A DNA stretch of 64,000 nucleotides from ZAX-1 sp046533095 (GCA_046533095.1 JAJQRA010000024.1:124001-188000), one strand, 5' to 3'; shown: positions 35,075 to 43,720, counted from the first letter of the stretch. Numbers and translations are program-made. The notes: generated from the sequence alone by a model not told the origin.

Positions 35075-36160
35075 TTAAATATTCCTTTTCATCTCACGTT
35101 TATTGGCATACATATTTCTGTCCGCCTCATAAATCATGTCATCAATTCTCGCGTCTTTAAGAAACCCGACGGATATCCCAGCGGCAAAGCTAATTTTTTC
35201 AATATCGTTTACCTGTAGCGAATTGTATGCTAAAATCTGCTCATTTACCAATACAAGGTATTCTTCTGCCTTCGCCTCATCTGCATTCTTAAAGATGGCG
35301 AGAAATTCATCTCCGCCATACCTGCCAATAAAACCATAACCCTTCGCCTCGGTTCCGATGATTTTAGCAAACTGCGTAATAAGCTGGTCACCACCTTGAT
35401 GCCCGAGAAAATCGTTGGCCAGTTTAAGGTTATTCATGTCGAACATCAATACAGCTATACTTTCTTGTGGCGGATATTCTTTTAAGCTTTCTATCGCCCG
35501 TTCACAGCTTGCACGGTTTTCTAACTGTGTCATCGTGTCTATATATGCAATTTTGCCGAGGATATCCGCACGGCGTTGAACTGACATGCCTCTGACAACG
35601 AAAATTCCAGCAATAAAGATACAAAAAATAAAAACCACATTTAGGCCAACAAGAATATTCGTGGTACGGTCTACCTGGTTCTCCGAAAATGCCTCCGCTG
35701 CAAACACAGTGTCGTTGGCAAGCTTGAAATACTCCTCACTCATTGTATAAAGAGTCTGTGGACTCTCTCCGCTGCGAACGCGATCAATCTCATCTTTCAA
35801 CAACGCCCATTTGCCAAGAAGGCCTTTTATATCATTGCTATGCGCCTCGTCCGGTAACGCAATCAAGCTTTCTGTCTCTTCTGTAGTCCCCTCACCTGTG
35901 TCAAGTGCGTGTAGAATACTGTCAAGCCGGACCCGTAAGGTATCGCGTGCCTCGATATCAACACCGCCCGCATATGCATTTTGCAGTTCCATTTTCATGA
36001 GCTTTTGCGTAGCACCGCGCACAATACCATCGTAGTTAACAACGCGCGCATTTCCCTGTAGCTGTTTAATAGAAACAAAGGACAGGATCCCAACAGCCAA
36101 AAAAAAGATGATACCTATACCAATACCCAAATATACTTTTTTATCCCACAATTTTCTCAA
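35075..36160 (-). CDS. Membrane-anchored diguanylate cyclase (GGDEF)
   Basis: This 361-residue protein has a membrane segment at residues 11-31, a helical extracytoplasmic sensor (about 35-165, resembling PilJ/MCP-type four-helix bundles), a second membrane segment at 170-190 and a GGDEF domain with an intact RYGGDEF motif at residues 280-286. The RxxD product-inhibition site normally just before it is absent (sequence EAKG). The start is TTG at 36160; no ATG occurs before the first membrane segment. It would make cyclic di-GMP in response to an external cue. Confidence 0.88.
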   Translation of the reverse strand: MRKLWDKKVYLGIGIGIIFFLAVGILSFVSIKQLQGNARVVNYDGIVRGATQKLMKMELQNAYAGGVDIEARDTLRVRLDSILHALDTGEGTTEETESLIALPDEAHSNDIKGLLGKWALLKDEIDRVRSGESPQTLYTMSEEYFKLANDTVFAAEAFSENQVDRTTNILVGLNVVFIFCIFIAGIFVVRGMSVQRRADILGKIAYIDTMTQLENRASCERAIESLKEYPPQESIAVLMFDMNNLKLANDFLGHQGGDQLITQFAKIIGTEAKGYGFIGRYGGDEFLAIFKNADEAKAEEYLVLVNEQILAYNSLQVNDIEKISFAAGISVGFLKDARIDDMIYEADRNMYANKREMKRNI

Positions 36161-36296
36161 ATCCTGCCACCCTCAATTCTTCATATGTATTATTTTATGT
36201 GACTATTCAGCTGTACCCCCAAATAGTTACTATTTATCGCAATTATTCAATATCCCCTAGAATGCGAAGTGCTTTGTGTAGGAAAATCTACGCATA

Positions 36297-37757
36297 TTAA
36301 AGCATTAATGCCATCGTTTTGTAAGTTTCTGCAAAGTCAATTGGCTTTCCAATATGACCGTCCATGCCAGCAGCATACGCACGGGCGATGTCATCACGCA
36401 TTACATTTGCCGTTACAGCAACAATTTTTATTTTTGAAGCATCATTCCGCCCACATTTGCGTATCATTTGGGTTGATTCACAGCCATCCATAACAGGCAT
36501 CTGCATATCCATGAGAATCATGTTGTAATACCCTTCAGGCGATTTTAAAAACATATCCAATGCGATCTGCCCATTTTCTGCCGTTTCCATTTCAACGCCT
36601 GTTTCGCGGAGTATTTCCACTGCAATCTCTCTATTAATCTCTATGTCGTCCACGATCAAAAGACGTTTGCCATCAAAATCGGGTACACCTTGCCCTTCCG
36701 CTACCTGTTCGGATAGTTCGATTTCCTCCTGTGAAACCACACGTATCGTAAAGCTAAAAGTGCTGCCTTCGCCTGGCACACTGTCTAATTCAATATCGCC
36801 GCCCATTTTCGCTACAATATTTTTGGAAATCGCAAGTCCTAAGCCAGTGCCACCATAACGCTTCGCTGTACCAGCATTTGCCTGTACAAAAGGTGTGAAT
36901 AGCTTTTTCGCCTGCTCGGGCTCTATCCCTATTCCCGTATCGCTTACAGCAAAAGAATAAACGCTTTCGCCATTTATGTGTGTAATTTCTTCTGCCAACA
37001 AGCTTACTGTCCCACCAGTGTCAGTGAATTTGACAGCATTTGACAGCATATTGATCAGTATTTGATTAAGACGTAGCGAATCCGTAACAATGCCGTCGTT
37101 TGTGATATTTTTGACAGAAAACACAAGGTTAAGGTCTTTTTCTGCTGCTTTGCCTTGAAACATTGATTCAATGAATGATAAATTTTCTTTTAACGAGAAC
37201 AATTGTTTGTCAAGCAATAGCTTGCCCGACTCAATTTTAGAGAAATCAAGTATGTCGTTGATGACACCGATGAGATGCTTTGAGTTATCCTCGATCTTAT
37301 GCAAGCAGTCGCGTATGCGTACCTCGTCGGGAGATCTTTTTGCGATTTGCGCCATGCCTATAATCGCACTCATAGGCGTACGAATCTCATGGCTCATGCT
37401 AGAAAGAAAATCGCTTTTTGCGCGGCTCATCTTTTCCAAATTTTCTATCGTAACATTTAAATTTGACGCAATTTGGGTGAAAGCGCCTGCACTATCTACA
37501 TCCATGCGCTTGTCTAGGTGGCCGGCCGATGCGAAAGTAAGGAATTTGTCTATCTTTACCGCATCATCTTTTAATTTACGTAGCAAAATAACAACCGGCA
37601 GCAACGTAAATGCTACTGCGACAAGTGCCACAATTGGCAATGCGAAAATGGCAACTCCCCCCAACCGGGATATGTAAAAACTGACTAGAACAAGCGTAGC
37701 ATCCGCGACCAAAGTGACAGCCGTGATAAAGATTAACCTCTTTTTTTTTAGCAACAT
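36297..37757 (-). CDS. Hybrid histidine kinase with receiver domain
   Basis: This 486-residue protein has two N-terminal membrane segments (about residues 6-60) with almost no extracellular loop and a HAMP-like linker. The HisKA domain has phospho-acceptor His123 in MSHEIRTPM. The HATPase carries DTGIGI and GGTGLGLAI, and the C-terminal receiver has phospho-accepting Asp417 in LMDMQMPVMDG. The ATG at 37757 follows GGTGGT. It lies 136 bases upstream of the GGDEF gene on the same strand, so the two may work in one signalling chain. Confidence 0.9.
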   Translation of the reverse strand: MLLKKKRLIFITAVTLVADATLVLVSFYISRLGGVAIFALPIVALVAVAFTLLPVVILLRKLKDDAVKIDKFLTFASAGHLDKRMDVDSAGAFTQIASNLNVTIENLEKMSRAKSDFLSSMSHEIRTPMSAIIGMAQIAKRSPDEVRIRDCLHKIEDNSKHLIGVINDILDFSKIESGKLLLDKQLFSLKENLSFIESMFQGKAAEKDLNLVFSVKNITNDGIVTDSLRLNQILINMLSNAVKFTDTGGTVSLLAEEITHINGESVYSFAVSDTGIGIEPEQAKKLFTPFVQANAGTAKRYGGTGLGLAISKNIVAKMGGDIELDSVPGEGSTFSFTIRVVSQEEIELSEQVAEGQGVPDFDGKRLLIVDDIEINREIAVEILRETGVEMETAENGQIALDMFLKSPEGYYNMILMDMQMPVMDGCESTQMIRKCGRNDASKIKIVAVTANVMRDDIARAYAAGMDGHIGKPIDFAETYKTMALML

Positions 37758-37859
37758 GATTTTACCACCACAAACTGACATATTTATAATTGCTGTTTCA
37801 TTTTAAGCTTGCTATGACTATAATTTTACACCCTTTGGAAATACTTGTCAATCAACTTT

Positions 37860-38021
37860 CGGGCATTTCGCCAGTCAAAGTTTTGGTTTCAGACGGGAAC
37901 ACGGACTTTTTTGGTGAAGAAGCTGCACAGTGCCAAGTTTGATTTGCTGCGGCTTAAGGACGGTATTGAAGGCACTGCACGATTGGCTTTCGGGCAGCCT
38001 CAGGGGGATGTGCATTTTTAA
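37860..38021 (+). pseudogene. Possible coding remnant between the kinase and aroD
   Basis: The 480-base gap 37758-38239 contains a more GC-rich stretch that translates sensibly in two successive plus-strand frames (PVKVLVSDGNTDFFGEEA, then LRLKDGIEGTARLAFGQ up to a stop at 38021). It looks like a frameshifted fragment of an unidentified gene. There is no start codon with a ribosome site. The rest of the gap holds the aroD promoter. Confidence 0.25.
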
Positions 38022-38070
38022 GAATTAAGAAATCGCTTATGACTTGAATCTGATATATCTAAAATATTAG

Positions 38071-38099
38071 TTGTCCATTATAACAGGATGTGCTATACT
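38071..38099 (+). promoter_or_regulatory. Promoter of aroD
   Basis: TTGTCC (38071-38076) and TATACT (38094-38099) have a 17-base spacer and an extended TG before the -10. The leader to the aroD ATG is about 135 bases and contains two GCTAGC palindromes (about 38153 and 38173). Confidence 0.7.
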
Positions 38100-38239
38100 A
38101 TAATTTCACAAAGAGATAGTCGCATGCAGGGTGCTTTTTTAACCTAACGAAGGCTAGCGGCTTTGGTGGTGGCTAGCTCTTTGCATTTATACTTTAACAT
38201 CATAACATGGGTTTCGCAAGTGGAACGAGGGGTTTTAAT

Positions 38240-39004
38240 ATGGGAAAAACAATGAAAGTGAGAAATTTGATTTTGGGAGAGGGGATGCCTAAAATTTGTG
38301 TGCCAATCACGGGATCTACCATACAAGAACTACTGGAGGAAATCGCGCTCGCAAAAGCGGCACAAACGGATCTTGTGGAATGGCGTGTGGATTATTTTAA
38401 TGACGCATTAAATGTAAATGCCGTGGTCTTTGCAGCAAAAGAGCTGCGGGAAGCACTTGGTGAGACCCCGATGCTGTTTACCTTTCGCACAGTAGCAGAA
38501 GGCGGTGAAAAACCCGCCAAACTAGATGCATATGTCGAGCTAAACCGTGTGCTTGCCAAAAGCGGCTATGTTGATCTTGTAGATGTGGAATTATCTGCCG
38601 GAGATGGCAGTGCTTTAAAGAAAATCGTGAAGGCAGCGCATGCGCACAATGTCTTTGTTGTGGCATCTAGCCATGATTTTGCGCAAACGCCAACCCACGA
38701 AGAAATCGTGCAAAGGCTCACCACTATGCATACTTTAGGTGGCGATATCCCTAAAATAGCCGTGACTCCGAACGATTTTTTGGATGTGCTTACGTTAATG
38801 TCTGCCACAGACGAGTTTTCCAATGCAGCTGATGTGCCTGTCATTACAATGTCGATGAAATGGCTTGGCGGCCTAAGCCGTGTAGCCGGTGAATTTTATG
38901 GTTCCGTGCTCACGTTCGCTACCGTCGGGCGCGCCAGTGCCCCTGGGCAACTGACCTTGGAAGAAGCACGAACAATCATGGCAATCCTGCACGCACGAAA
39001 ATAG
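38240..39004 (+). CDS. aroD: Type I 3-dehydroquinate dehydratase
   Basis: This 254-residue enzyme catalyses the third step of the shikimate pathway by a Schiff-base mechanism. Residue numbers nearly match the classic enzyme: Glu47/Arg49 in EWR, His145 in SSHDF and Lys172 in PKIAVTP (typical 46/48, 143, 170). The ATG at 38240 is seven bases after GAGGGG; ATGs at 38207 and 38252 fit less well. It is a single gene with its own promoter, not in a shikimate operon. Confidence 0.94.
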   Translation: MGKTMKVRNLILGEGMPKICVPITGSTIQELLEEIALAKAAQTDLVEWRVDYFNDALNVNAVVFAAKELREALGETPMLFTFRTVAEGGEKPAKLDAYVELNRVLAKSGYVDLVDVELSAGDGSALKKIVKAAHAHNVFVVASSHDFAQTPTHEEIVQRLTTMHTLGGDIPKIAVTPNDFLDVLTLMSATDEFSNAADVPVITMSMKWLGGLSRVAGEFYGSVLTFATVGRASAPGQLTLEEARTIMAILHARK

Positions 39005-39055
39005 GTATGTAACGGAAAAGTTCAAACGAAGTGTCTGCGGTTGAACTACAGTTTA

Positions 39056-39096
39056 GCACAAGCCACCATTGCACAAAAGGCGATGGTGGCTTGTGC
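39056..39096. terminator. Hairpin between aroD and the symporter gene
   Basis: A perfect 14-bp stem (39056-39069 and 39083-39096) with a 13-base loop sits where the two genes converge. It lacks a T tract, so it may act as a processing or stabilising structure rather than a strong terminator. Confidence 0.6.
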
Positions 39097-39174
39097 CTAT
39101 AAAAGTTATCAATTGGAGTTTTTAATTCAAATTTGTGCCTATAAAAGTTATCAATTGGAGTTTTTAATTCAAAC
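39091..39174. repeat. 42-bp tandem repeat echoing the symporter 3' end
   Basis: Units at 39091-39132 and 39133-39174 are nearly identical. On the minus strand they share TTTGAATTAAAAACTCC, in which the TGA of the right-hand copy is the symporter stop codon. Confidence 0.9.
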
Positions 39175-40428
39175 TTTCACTTCATCAGCCGTAAGTTTTT
39201 TGCCAATCCAATCTTTTCCTTCCACCAGTCTGGTAACAATCATGGATGCTACGGAATCTCCGGTGGAATTTACCATTGTAGCAGGAGGATCGACCAAAAA
39301 TCCGATCGTAGCGATAATCGGGAAAGCTTCCGGGGGAAATCCATAAAGATTGACGATAAGCATTTCGCCGACTAATCCGCCACCAGGTACGCCGGACATA
39401 ACGACACCGCCCAGCACGGAAATTAAAATGGCGGTAGTCCAAGTGCCGATCCCAGTAAACGGTTGGCCAAATATGCCAAATAAAAATGAAATTTTAAGGA
39501 TAGAAGAGAGGCAAGTTCCGTCCATGTGCATGGTTGCGCCTATCGGAAGTACGATTTCTCGAATATCTTTCGGTACGCCCATTTTTTGAGCAGCGGCTAA
39601 ATTTACAGGCAGAGTGGCAATGGAGCTTCCGGTAGCAAAAGAGGTTAAAGCTGGCGGAAATATATTTTTCATACATAGGGTAGAACCGGCTTTCCCTCCT
39701 GCAAACCATGAATAAGCGAAAAATGCGATAAAGAAGTATAGAAAGCACACCGGATAATAAATAAGCATGGCATGTGCATAGCCTTTTAACAGATTAGGGC
39801 CGAATTCACCGATTAAAGCTGCAAAATAAGCCCCTAAGCCGATTGGCGCGTATATCATAATGAGACCGATAAGCTTCATTAAAACTTTAGAAATAGCTTC
39901 TAGCCCTTGCGCGACTTTGTTGTTCTCTCCTCCGGTTACGCTGACACAATAACCGAATAATATGGAAAACACGATGAGTGGCAACATATTTGAACGCGAA
40001 AGCAAGTTTACAAAATCAGGTACGGTAATCGCTTTTACAATTTGTTCACCTAAATTTATTGTTTCAAGTTCACCTGCGGCTTCTAGTGGGATATTAGTGC
40101 CTGCAGCCGGTGGGAATGCACATACTACAAAAATGATGATAACGGATGCTATGACGCCTGTCACCAGAAAAGTAGCTAACATGCCACCTAAAATTTTTCC
40201 AAGCCGCTTCATATTCAACATATTTCCTACTGCACTTGCGATACTTACAAATACTAAAGGCACTACGGCTGTAAACATCAAGTTAATAAATATATCGCCG
40301 AAAGGTTTTAACACGGCAGCTTTTTCTTTCATGAGAATACCAAGGATAGAGCCAACGATAATACCTAGGAGTAAACAAAGCGGTAAACGATAATTTTTGA
40401 AAAAGTTTTTATTGGTTGTGTCTGACAT
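39169..40428 (-). CDS. Dicarboxylate/amino acid:cation symporter (DAACS family)
   Basis: This 419-residue membrane protein has eight main hydrophobic segments, a serine-rich ATGSSIATLPVN re-entrant loop (near residue 270), the GATMHMDGTCL motif and the second loop SGVPGGGLVGEM, all as in GltP/GltT-type Na+ or H+ symporters for glutamate, aspartate or related acids. It lies 97 bases after the lysA-like gene and is the last member of the operon started by the sigma-54 promoter at 43396. This suggests uptake of an amino acid degraded by the operon. Confidence 0.9.
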   Translation of the reverse strand: MSDTTNKNFFKNYRLPLCLLLGIIVGSILGILMKEKAAVLKPFGDIFINLMFTAVVPLVFVSIASAVGNMLNMKRLGKILGGMLATFLVTGVIASVIIIFVVCAFPPAAGTNIPLEAAGELETINLGEQIVKAITVPDFVNLLSRSNMLPLIVFSILFGYCVSVTGGENNKVAQGLEAISKVLMKLIGLIMIYAPIGLGAYFAALIGEFGPNLLKGYAHAMLIYYPVCFLYFFIAFFAYSWFAGGKAGSTLCMKNIFPPALTSFATGSSIATLPVNLAAAQKMGVPKDIREIVLPIGATMHMDGTCLSSILKISFLFGIFGQPFTGIGTWTTAILISVLGGVVMSGVPGGGLVGEMLIVNLYGFPPEAFPIIATIGFLVDPPATMVNSTGDSVASMIVTRLVEGKDWIGKKLTADEVKV

Positions 40429-40525
40429 AATTTCTTCCCCCTAATTATGATTCGTGTAGTGATATTGGTATGATATTGTAATATTTATCGTAAAAATAAG
40501 TAATTTTTGAATGGTAAGGTAATGA

Positions 40526-41821
40526 TTATTGTAATGATTCTGGAATGATTTCGTTTTTCAACATGTCATCGTAGCTTTGACGGCGGACAATTAGTTCGTC
40601 TCGGCCTTCTTTTACAAGTACAACAGCGGGTATAGGGTTCTTATTATAATTGCTCGCCATAGAATATCCATAAGCTCCGGTTGAAAATAGAGCAAACAAA
40701 TCTCCGGCAGATACGTCCGGAATTTCGCAGCCTGTAATTAAAATATCTCCCGTTTCACAGCATTTTCCGCAAATAGAAACGGTTTGAGAAGCCTGTTCAG
40801 AGGCTTTATTGGCGACAATGCCTTTGTATTTTGCGTGATAAAGTGCCGGACGAATATTATCAGTCATGCCGCCATCTATGGACACATATTTACGTACGCC
40901 CGGAATGTCTTTGATCGCTCCAATGGTGTAAAGTGTGATCCCTGCTTCCCCTACAATACTGCGCCCCGGCTCAATGACTACAGAGGGACGGGGGATGTTT
41001 AGGCCTTTCGAAAATGCTTCGATACGCGTCATGACGGGGTCTAAAAAACCGGCATAGTCCATACGCTGCTCATCTATATAGGTAATGCCGAAACCGCCGC
41101 CTATGTTTAATTCCGTAATCGTGTAGTCAAACCGCTTTTTGGTTTCGCGTATTAATGTTAATTGTGTTTCTAATGCCTCTAAATAAGGGCGAACTTCAAA
41201 AAGTTGTGAGCCAACATGATAATGTATCCCTAAAAATGTGACATATTCAGATTCGATTGCCGCTTTTATAGCCGGATATATAATATCCTCGTCTAGCGGA
41301 ATACCAAATTTAGAATCTTTCTTTCCGGTAACGATATAATCATGAGAATCAGCTTTCACACCTGGAGTCACCCTGTAAAGGACATTCATTTTTTTGCCTT
41401 TTGATTTGCACACAGATTCAATCAATGAAAGTTCTTGTAGCCCATCAACGATAATGCGTCCGATACCATAATCTACCGCTAGTTCAATTTCAGATAGCAG
41501 CTTGTTGTTGCCGTTAAATTCAATCCGTTCTGCAGGAAAATCCGCAGCTATGGCTGTTTTTAGTTCTCCGCCTGAAACAACGTCAATACACATGCCTTCG
41601 CGTGCAACGATCTTACACATGGCTATGGTGCAAAATGCTTTGGAGGCATATGCAACTCTTGTATTTTCATATTTTTCTAAAAAAGCCGTACGTAGTTCCA
41701 AAAAACGTTGTATGATATCCGTTTCTGAAAATACATATAAAGGTGTACCGTATTTGCGAGCAAGTTTTGTTGTGTCGCAGCCGTCGAAAAACAGCTTGTT
41801 ATTCTTGATTTCTGAATTCGT
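40526..41821 (-). CDS. lysA: Diaminopimelate decarboxylase-like PLP enzyme with apparent ACG start
   Basis: Homology to LysA runs in frame from 41821 (431 residues), including the N-terminal KYGTPLYVFSE block. PLP binds Lys61 in YASKAF, with HYHVGSQ, GGFGITY, EPGRSIVGEAG and the active-site GKCCETGD also present. The expected start position, 7 bases after AAGGAGG, reads ACG instead of ATG; the first ordinary start (TTG at 41701) would delete 40 conserved residues. Either ACG is used, or a mutation or sequence error lies here. The gene is in an operon with a desulfidase-like enzyme and a symporter, so the substrate may not be diaminopimelate. Confidence 0.85.
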   Translation of the reverse strand, partial: TNSEIKNNKLFFDGCDTTKLARKYGTPLYVFSETDIIQRFLELRTAFLEKYENTRVAYASKAFCTIAMCKIVAREGMCIDVVSGGELKTAIAADFPAERIEFNGNNKLLSEIELAVDYGIGRIIVDGLQELSLIESVCKSKGKKMNVLYRVTPGVKADSHDYIVTGKKDSKFGIPLDEDIIYPAIKAAIESEYVTFLGIHYHVGSQLFEVRPYLEALETQLTLIRETKKRFDYTITELNIGGGFGITYIDEQRMDYAGFLDPVMTRIEAFSKGLNIPRPSVVIEPGRSIVGEAGITLYTIGAIKDIPGVRKYVSIDGGMTDNIRPALYHAKYKGIVANKASEQASQTVSICGKCCETGDILITGCEIPDVSAGDLFALFSTGAYGYSMASNYNKNPIPAVVLVKEGRDELIVRRQSYDDMLKNEIIPESLQ

Positions 41822-41836
41822 AAAAATCCCTCCTTT

Positions 41837-41908
41837 TTAACGATCCTTGTAACGATCCAGCCGTACCTCCTTCCAAAGCAAGGGGGTACGAAATAGTTAA
41901 CGATCCTT
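41837..41908. repeat. 60-bp-spaced echo of the desulfidase 3' end
   Basis: TTAACGATCCTT occurs at 41897-41908, where it holds the last codons and TAA stop of the desulfidase-like gene, and again at 41837-41848 downstream of that stop. Between them (41853-41874) lies a 22-base element that recurs with one change at 43233-43254 upstream of the same gene. Confidence 0.75.
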
Positions 41909-43183
41909 TTCCATCATAATGTTCAATATTGTTTTGTCGGTTTCTAGCATACCGGGTTTGCTGATTTTTCCCATGTTACGGATCGCTTGCTCCGGTGTGG
42001 AGCCACAGATGCCATCGGTATCTTTTAACACCACACCCGCCACGGATAGGTAGGCGCACATAATAGCTGCATTGGTAGCGGTGGCTAGCTTTAACGCGCA
42101 TCCAATCTTGCCGCCATCGCAGATCATGCCTGTAAGGTTGCCGCTCATATTGATGATGCTATTGCCGATCTGCTCATCGCTGCCGTTCATCAGCCACACC
42201 ATAGCCGCAGCGGCGGCAGTAGCGGCTGAAATGCCACAGCCACAAGTGGCGGACAGTTTTCCGGTATATAGCTTGATATAGACGTTTAACGTGTGGGAGA
42301 AGGCAAGGGCTTTTACTAGCTGCTCGTTTGAGGAATCTAGGTGCCTTGCCATTTCTGCCACGGGGATAATGGCCGTGATGCCGTGGTTGCCACTGCCGGC
42401 GCTGCTCATGACAGTATAGGGGCAACCGCTCATGCGGCTTTCGGCACTGCTGGCAACTAGCAGCATGGTGCGGCTAAACAGATTGTCCCCCATCGTGTCA
42501 GATTGCATCTGTTGTTTTAAAGCTGTGGCAATGCCGATACCTAAATTGTGTTCTAGCCCATATTCTGCTAATTTTTCATTCATCTCTACGCCCAATAACA
42601 AAAAAGACAACTCCGCTTCACTACACGAGTTCACTAACGACTTGATTTCTAAGACAGTCATGGGCATTAATTTGGTGTGCAGCTTGTCCTCTGATCCGGG
42701 ATGGTAGGATTTCTGGAGCAGTACCTCATTGTTTCGTTTGGTGAAAACAATATTGGCGTGGGAGCCTTTAATCTCACTAATGCCGATACCAAAGGTAGTG
42801 ATAATTTCCGCTCTGGCGTATAATTGTGCTTCATCGTGCTTGATCATAACAATGACATGGCAAGCCTCTACTAATTCAATGGCCTGTGCACTGATTTTCT
42901 CGTTCATATCCTCCATAAGCTGCAGCTCTTTGAAAGGATTTCCCAGACAGGCTCCAAGCGCAGCCGCATATTTTAGACCTACCCGTGAAAAGCCGGGGAT
43001 GCCTACGCTCATGCCGTTTTTGTAAATGCCGGGATTGACTTCCACTTTGACCGAGACAATCTCTCCACCGATGGCATGATAGGCATCGGCAGCAGCTAAT
43101 GCCACACATACCGGCTCTGTGCAGCCAAGCGCGGGACAAACCTCCTGATGCAGCAATGCCAACAGCTCTTCCTTTATAAGCAT
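41897..43183 (-). CDS. UPF0597/L-cysteine desulfidase-like (CyuA family) enzyme
   Basis: This 428-residue protein belongs to the UPF0597 family that includes E. coli CyuA (YhaM) and archaeal L-cysteine desulfidase, which release sulfide, ammonia and pyruvate from cysteine using an iron-sulfur cluster. Visible are ALGCTEPVCVALA near residue 20, the CGCGISAATAAAAAM segment and MICDGGKIGCALK, with the cysteines expected to hold the cluster. The ATG at 43183 follows AAGGAG. A near-perfect sigma-54 promoter lies about 200 bases upstream. It begins a desulfidase-lysA-symporter operon. Confidence 0.87.
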   Translation of the reverse strand: MLIKEELLALLHQEVCPALGCTEPVCVALAAADAYHAIGGEIVSVKVEVNPGIYKNGMSVGIPGFSRVGLKYAAALGACLGNPFKELQLMEDMNEKISAQAIELVEACHVIVMIKHDEAQLYARAEIITTFGIGISEIKGSHANIVFTKRNNEVLLQKSYHPGSEDKLHTKLMPMTVLEIKSLVNSCSEAELSFLLLGVEMNEKLAEYGLEHNLGIGIATALKQQMQSDTMGDNLFSRTMLLVASSAESRMSGCPYTVMSSAGSGNHGITAIIPVAEMARHLDSSNEQLVKALAFSHTLNVYIKLYTGKLSATCGCGISAATAAAAAMVWLMNGSDEQIGNSIINMSGNLTGMICDGGKIGCALKLATATNAAIMCAYLSVAGVVLKDTDGICGSTPEQAIRNMGKISKPGMLETDKTILNIMMEKDR

Positions 43184-43395
43184 AAAAAAGCTCCTTTCCT
43201 GCAAATGATATCTTGATATTAGGCAGCGATAGCGATCCAGTCGTACCTCCTTCCTAGTTGCGTTTTTGTACACAAGATGAAAAAGTACATCTTGGCACTG
43301 CCATTTGTGGATTTTTGCTATAAAAAACACCTTGCGTTATCGACGTACTTAATCGCTACATTAATCGTAGGATTCAATCTGCATATTTATATAAG

Positions 43396-43413
43396 TAGCA
43401 AGTTGTGTGCCAA
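43396..43413 (-). promoter_or_regulatory. Sigma-54 promoter of the desulfidase-lysA-symporter operon
   Basis: On the minus strand TTGGCACACAACTTGCTA has the -24 TTGGCAC and -12 TTGCT elements with GG and GC exactly 12 bases apart. Transcription would start near 43386 and give a leader of about 200 bases. Confidence 0.8.
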
Positions 43414-43502
43414 ATTTGAAGGTTGGAACGGTCGAAAAAGAAAGAAAAAAGAGAGAGAATTACTTGCTATAATCAAAATAATATGCAAAAATGGTTAAAG
43501 TA

Positions 43503-43519
43503 ATTGGTTAATAACCATT
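43503..43519. promoter_or_regulatory. Candidate activator-binding palindrome upstream of the left sigma-54 promoter
   Basis: ATTGGTTAATAACCATT has the pattern TGGT-N5-ACCA and is centred about 125 bases upstream of the predicted start. A matching palindrome lies before the patB promoter at 45819. Both are preceded by ATGGTTAAAG (43491 and 45796). Confidence 0.55.
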
Positions 43520-43531
43520 CAGTTTGCCGAT

Positions 43532-43720
43532 AAAGCAAGGTACGGTGGAATCGTTCTAATGATAAAAAAGTGCAAATAACATGTTAAATTTAAAGGCACA
43601 TGAAAGCAAGGTACGGCAGGGCGGAATCGTTCTAATGATAAAAAAGTGCAAATAACACGTTAAATTTAAAAGCACATGAAAGCAAGGTACGGCAGGGCAG
43701 AATTGTTCTAATGATGAAAG
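43532..43720. repeat. Three imperfect copies of a 71-76 bp unit before the sigma-54 activator gene
   Basis: Units begin with AAAGCAAGGTACGG at 43532, 43603 and 43679 and share GTTCTAATGATRAA; the last runs into the activator start. The array occupies the right part of the 547-base gap 43184-43730. That gap also holds the sigma-54 promoter, the palindrome and an extended -10 (TGCTATAAT, 43465-43473) that may drive the activator gene. Confidence 0.85.

Noticed and set aside
43291..43309. Plus-strand TTGGCACTGCCATTTGTG as a third sigma-54 promoter
   Set aside because: The -24 element is good but the -12 element reads TTTG instead of TTGC, and no gene starts nearby on that strand.
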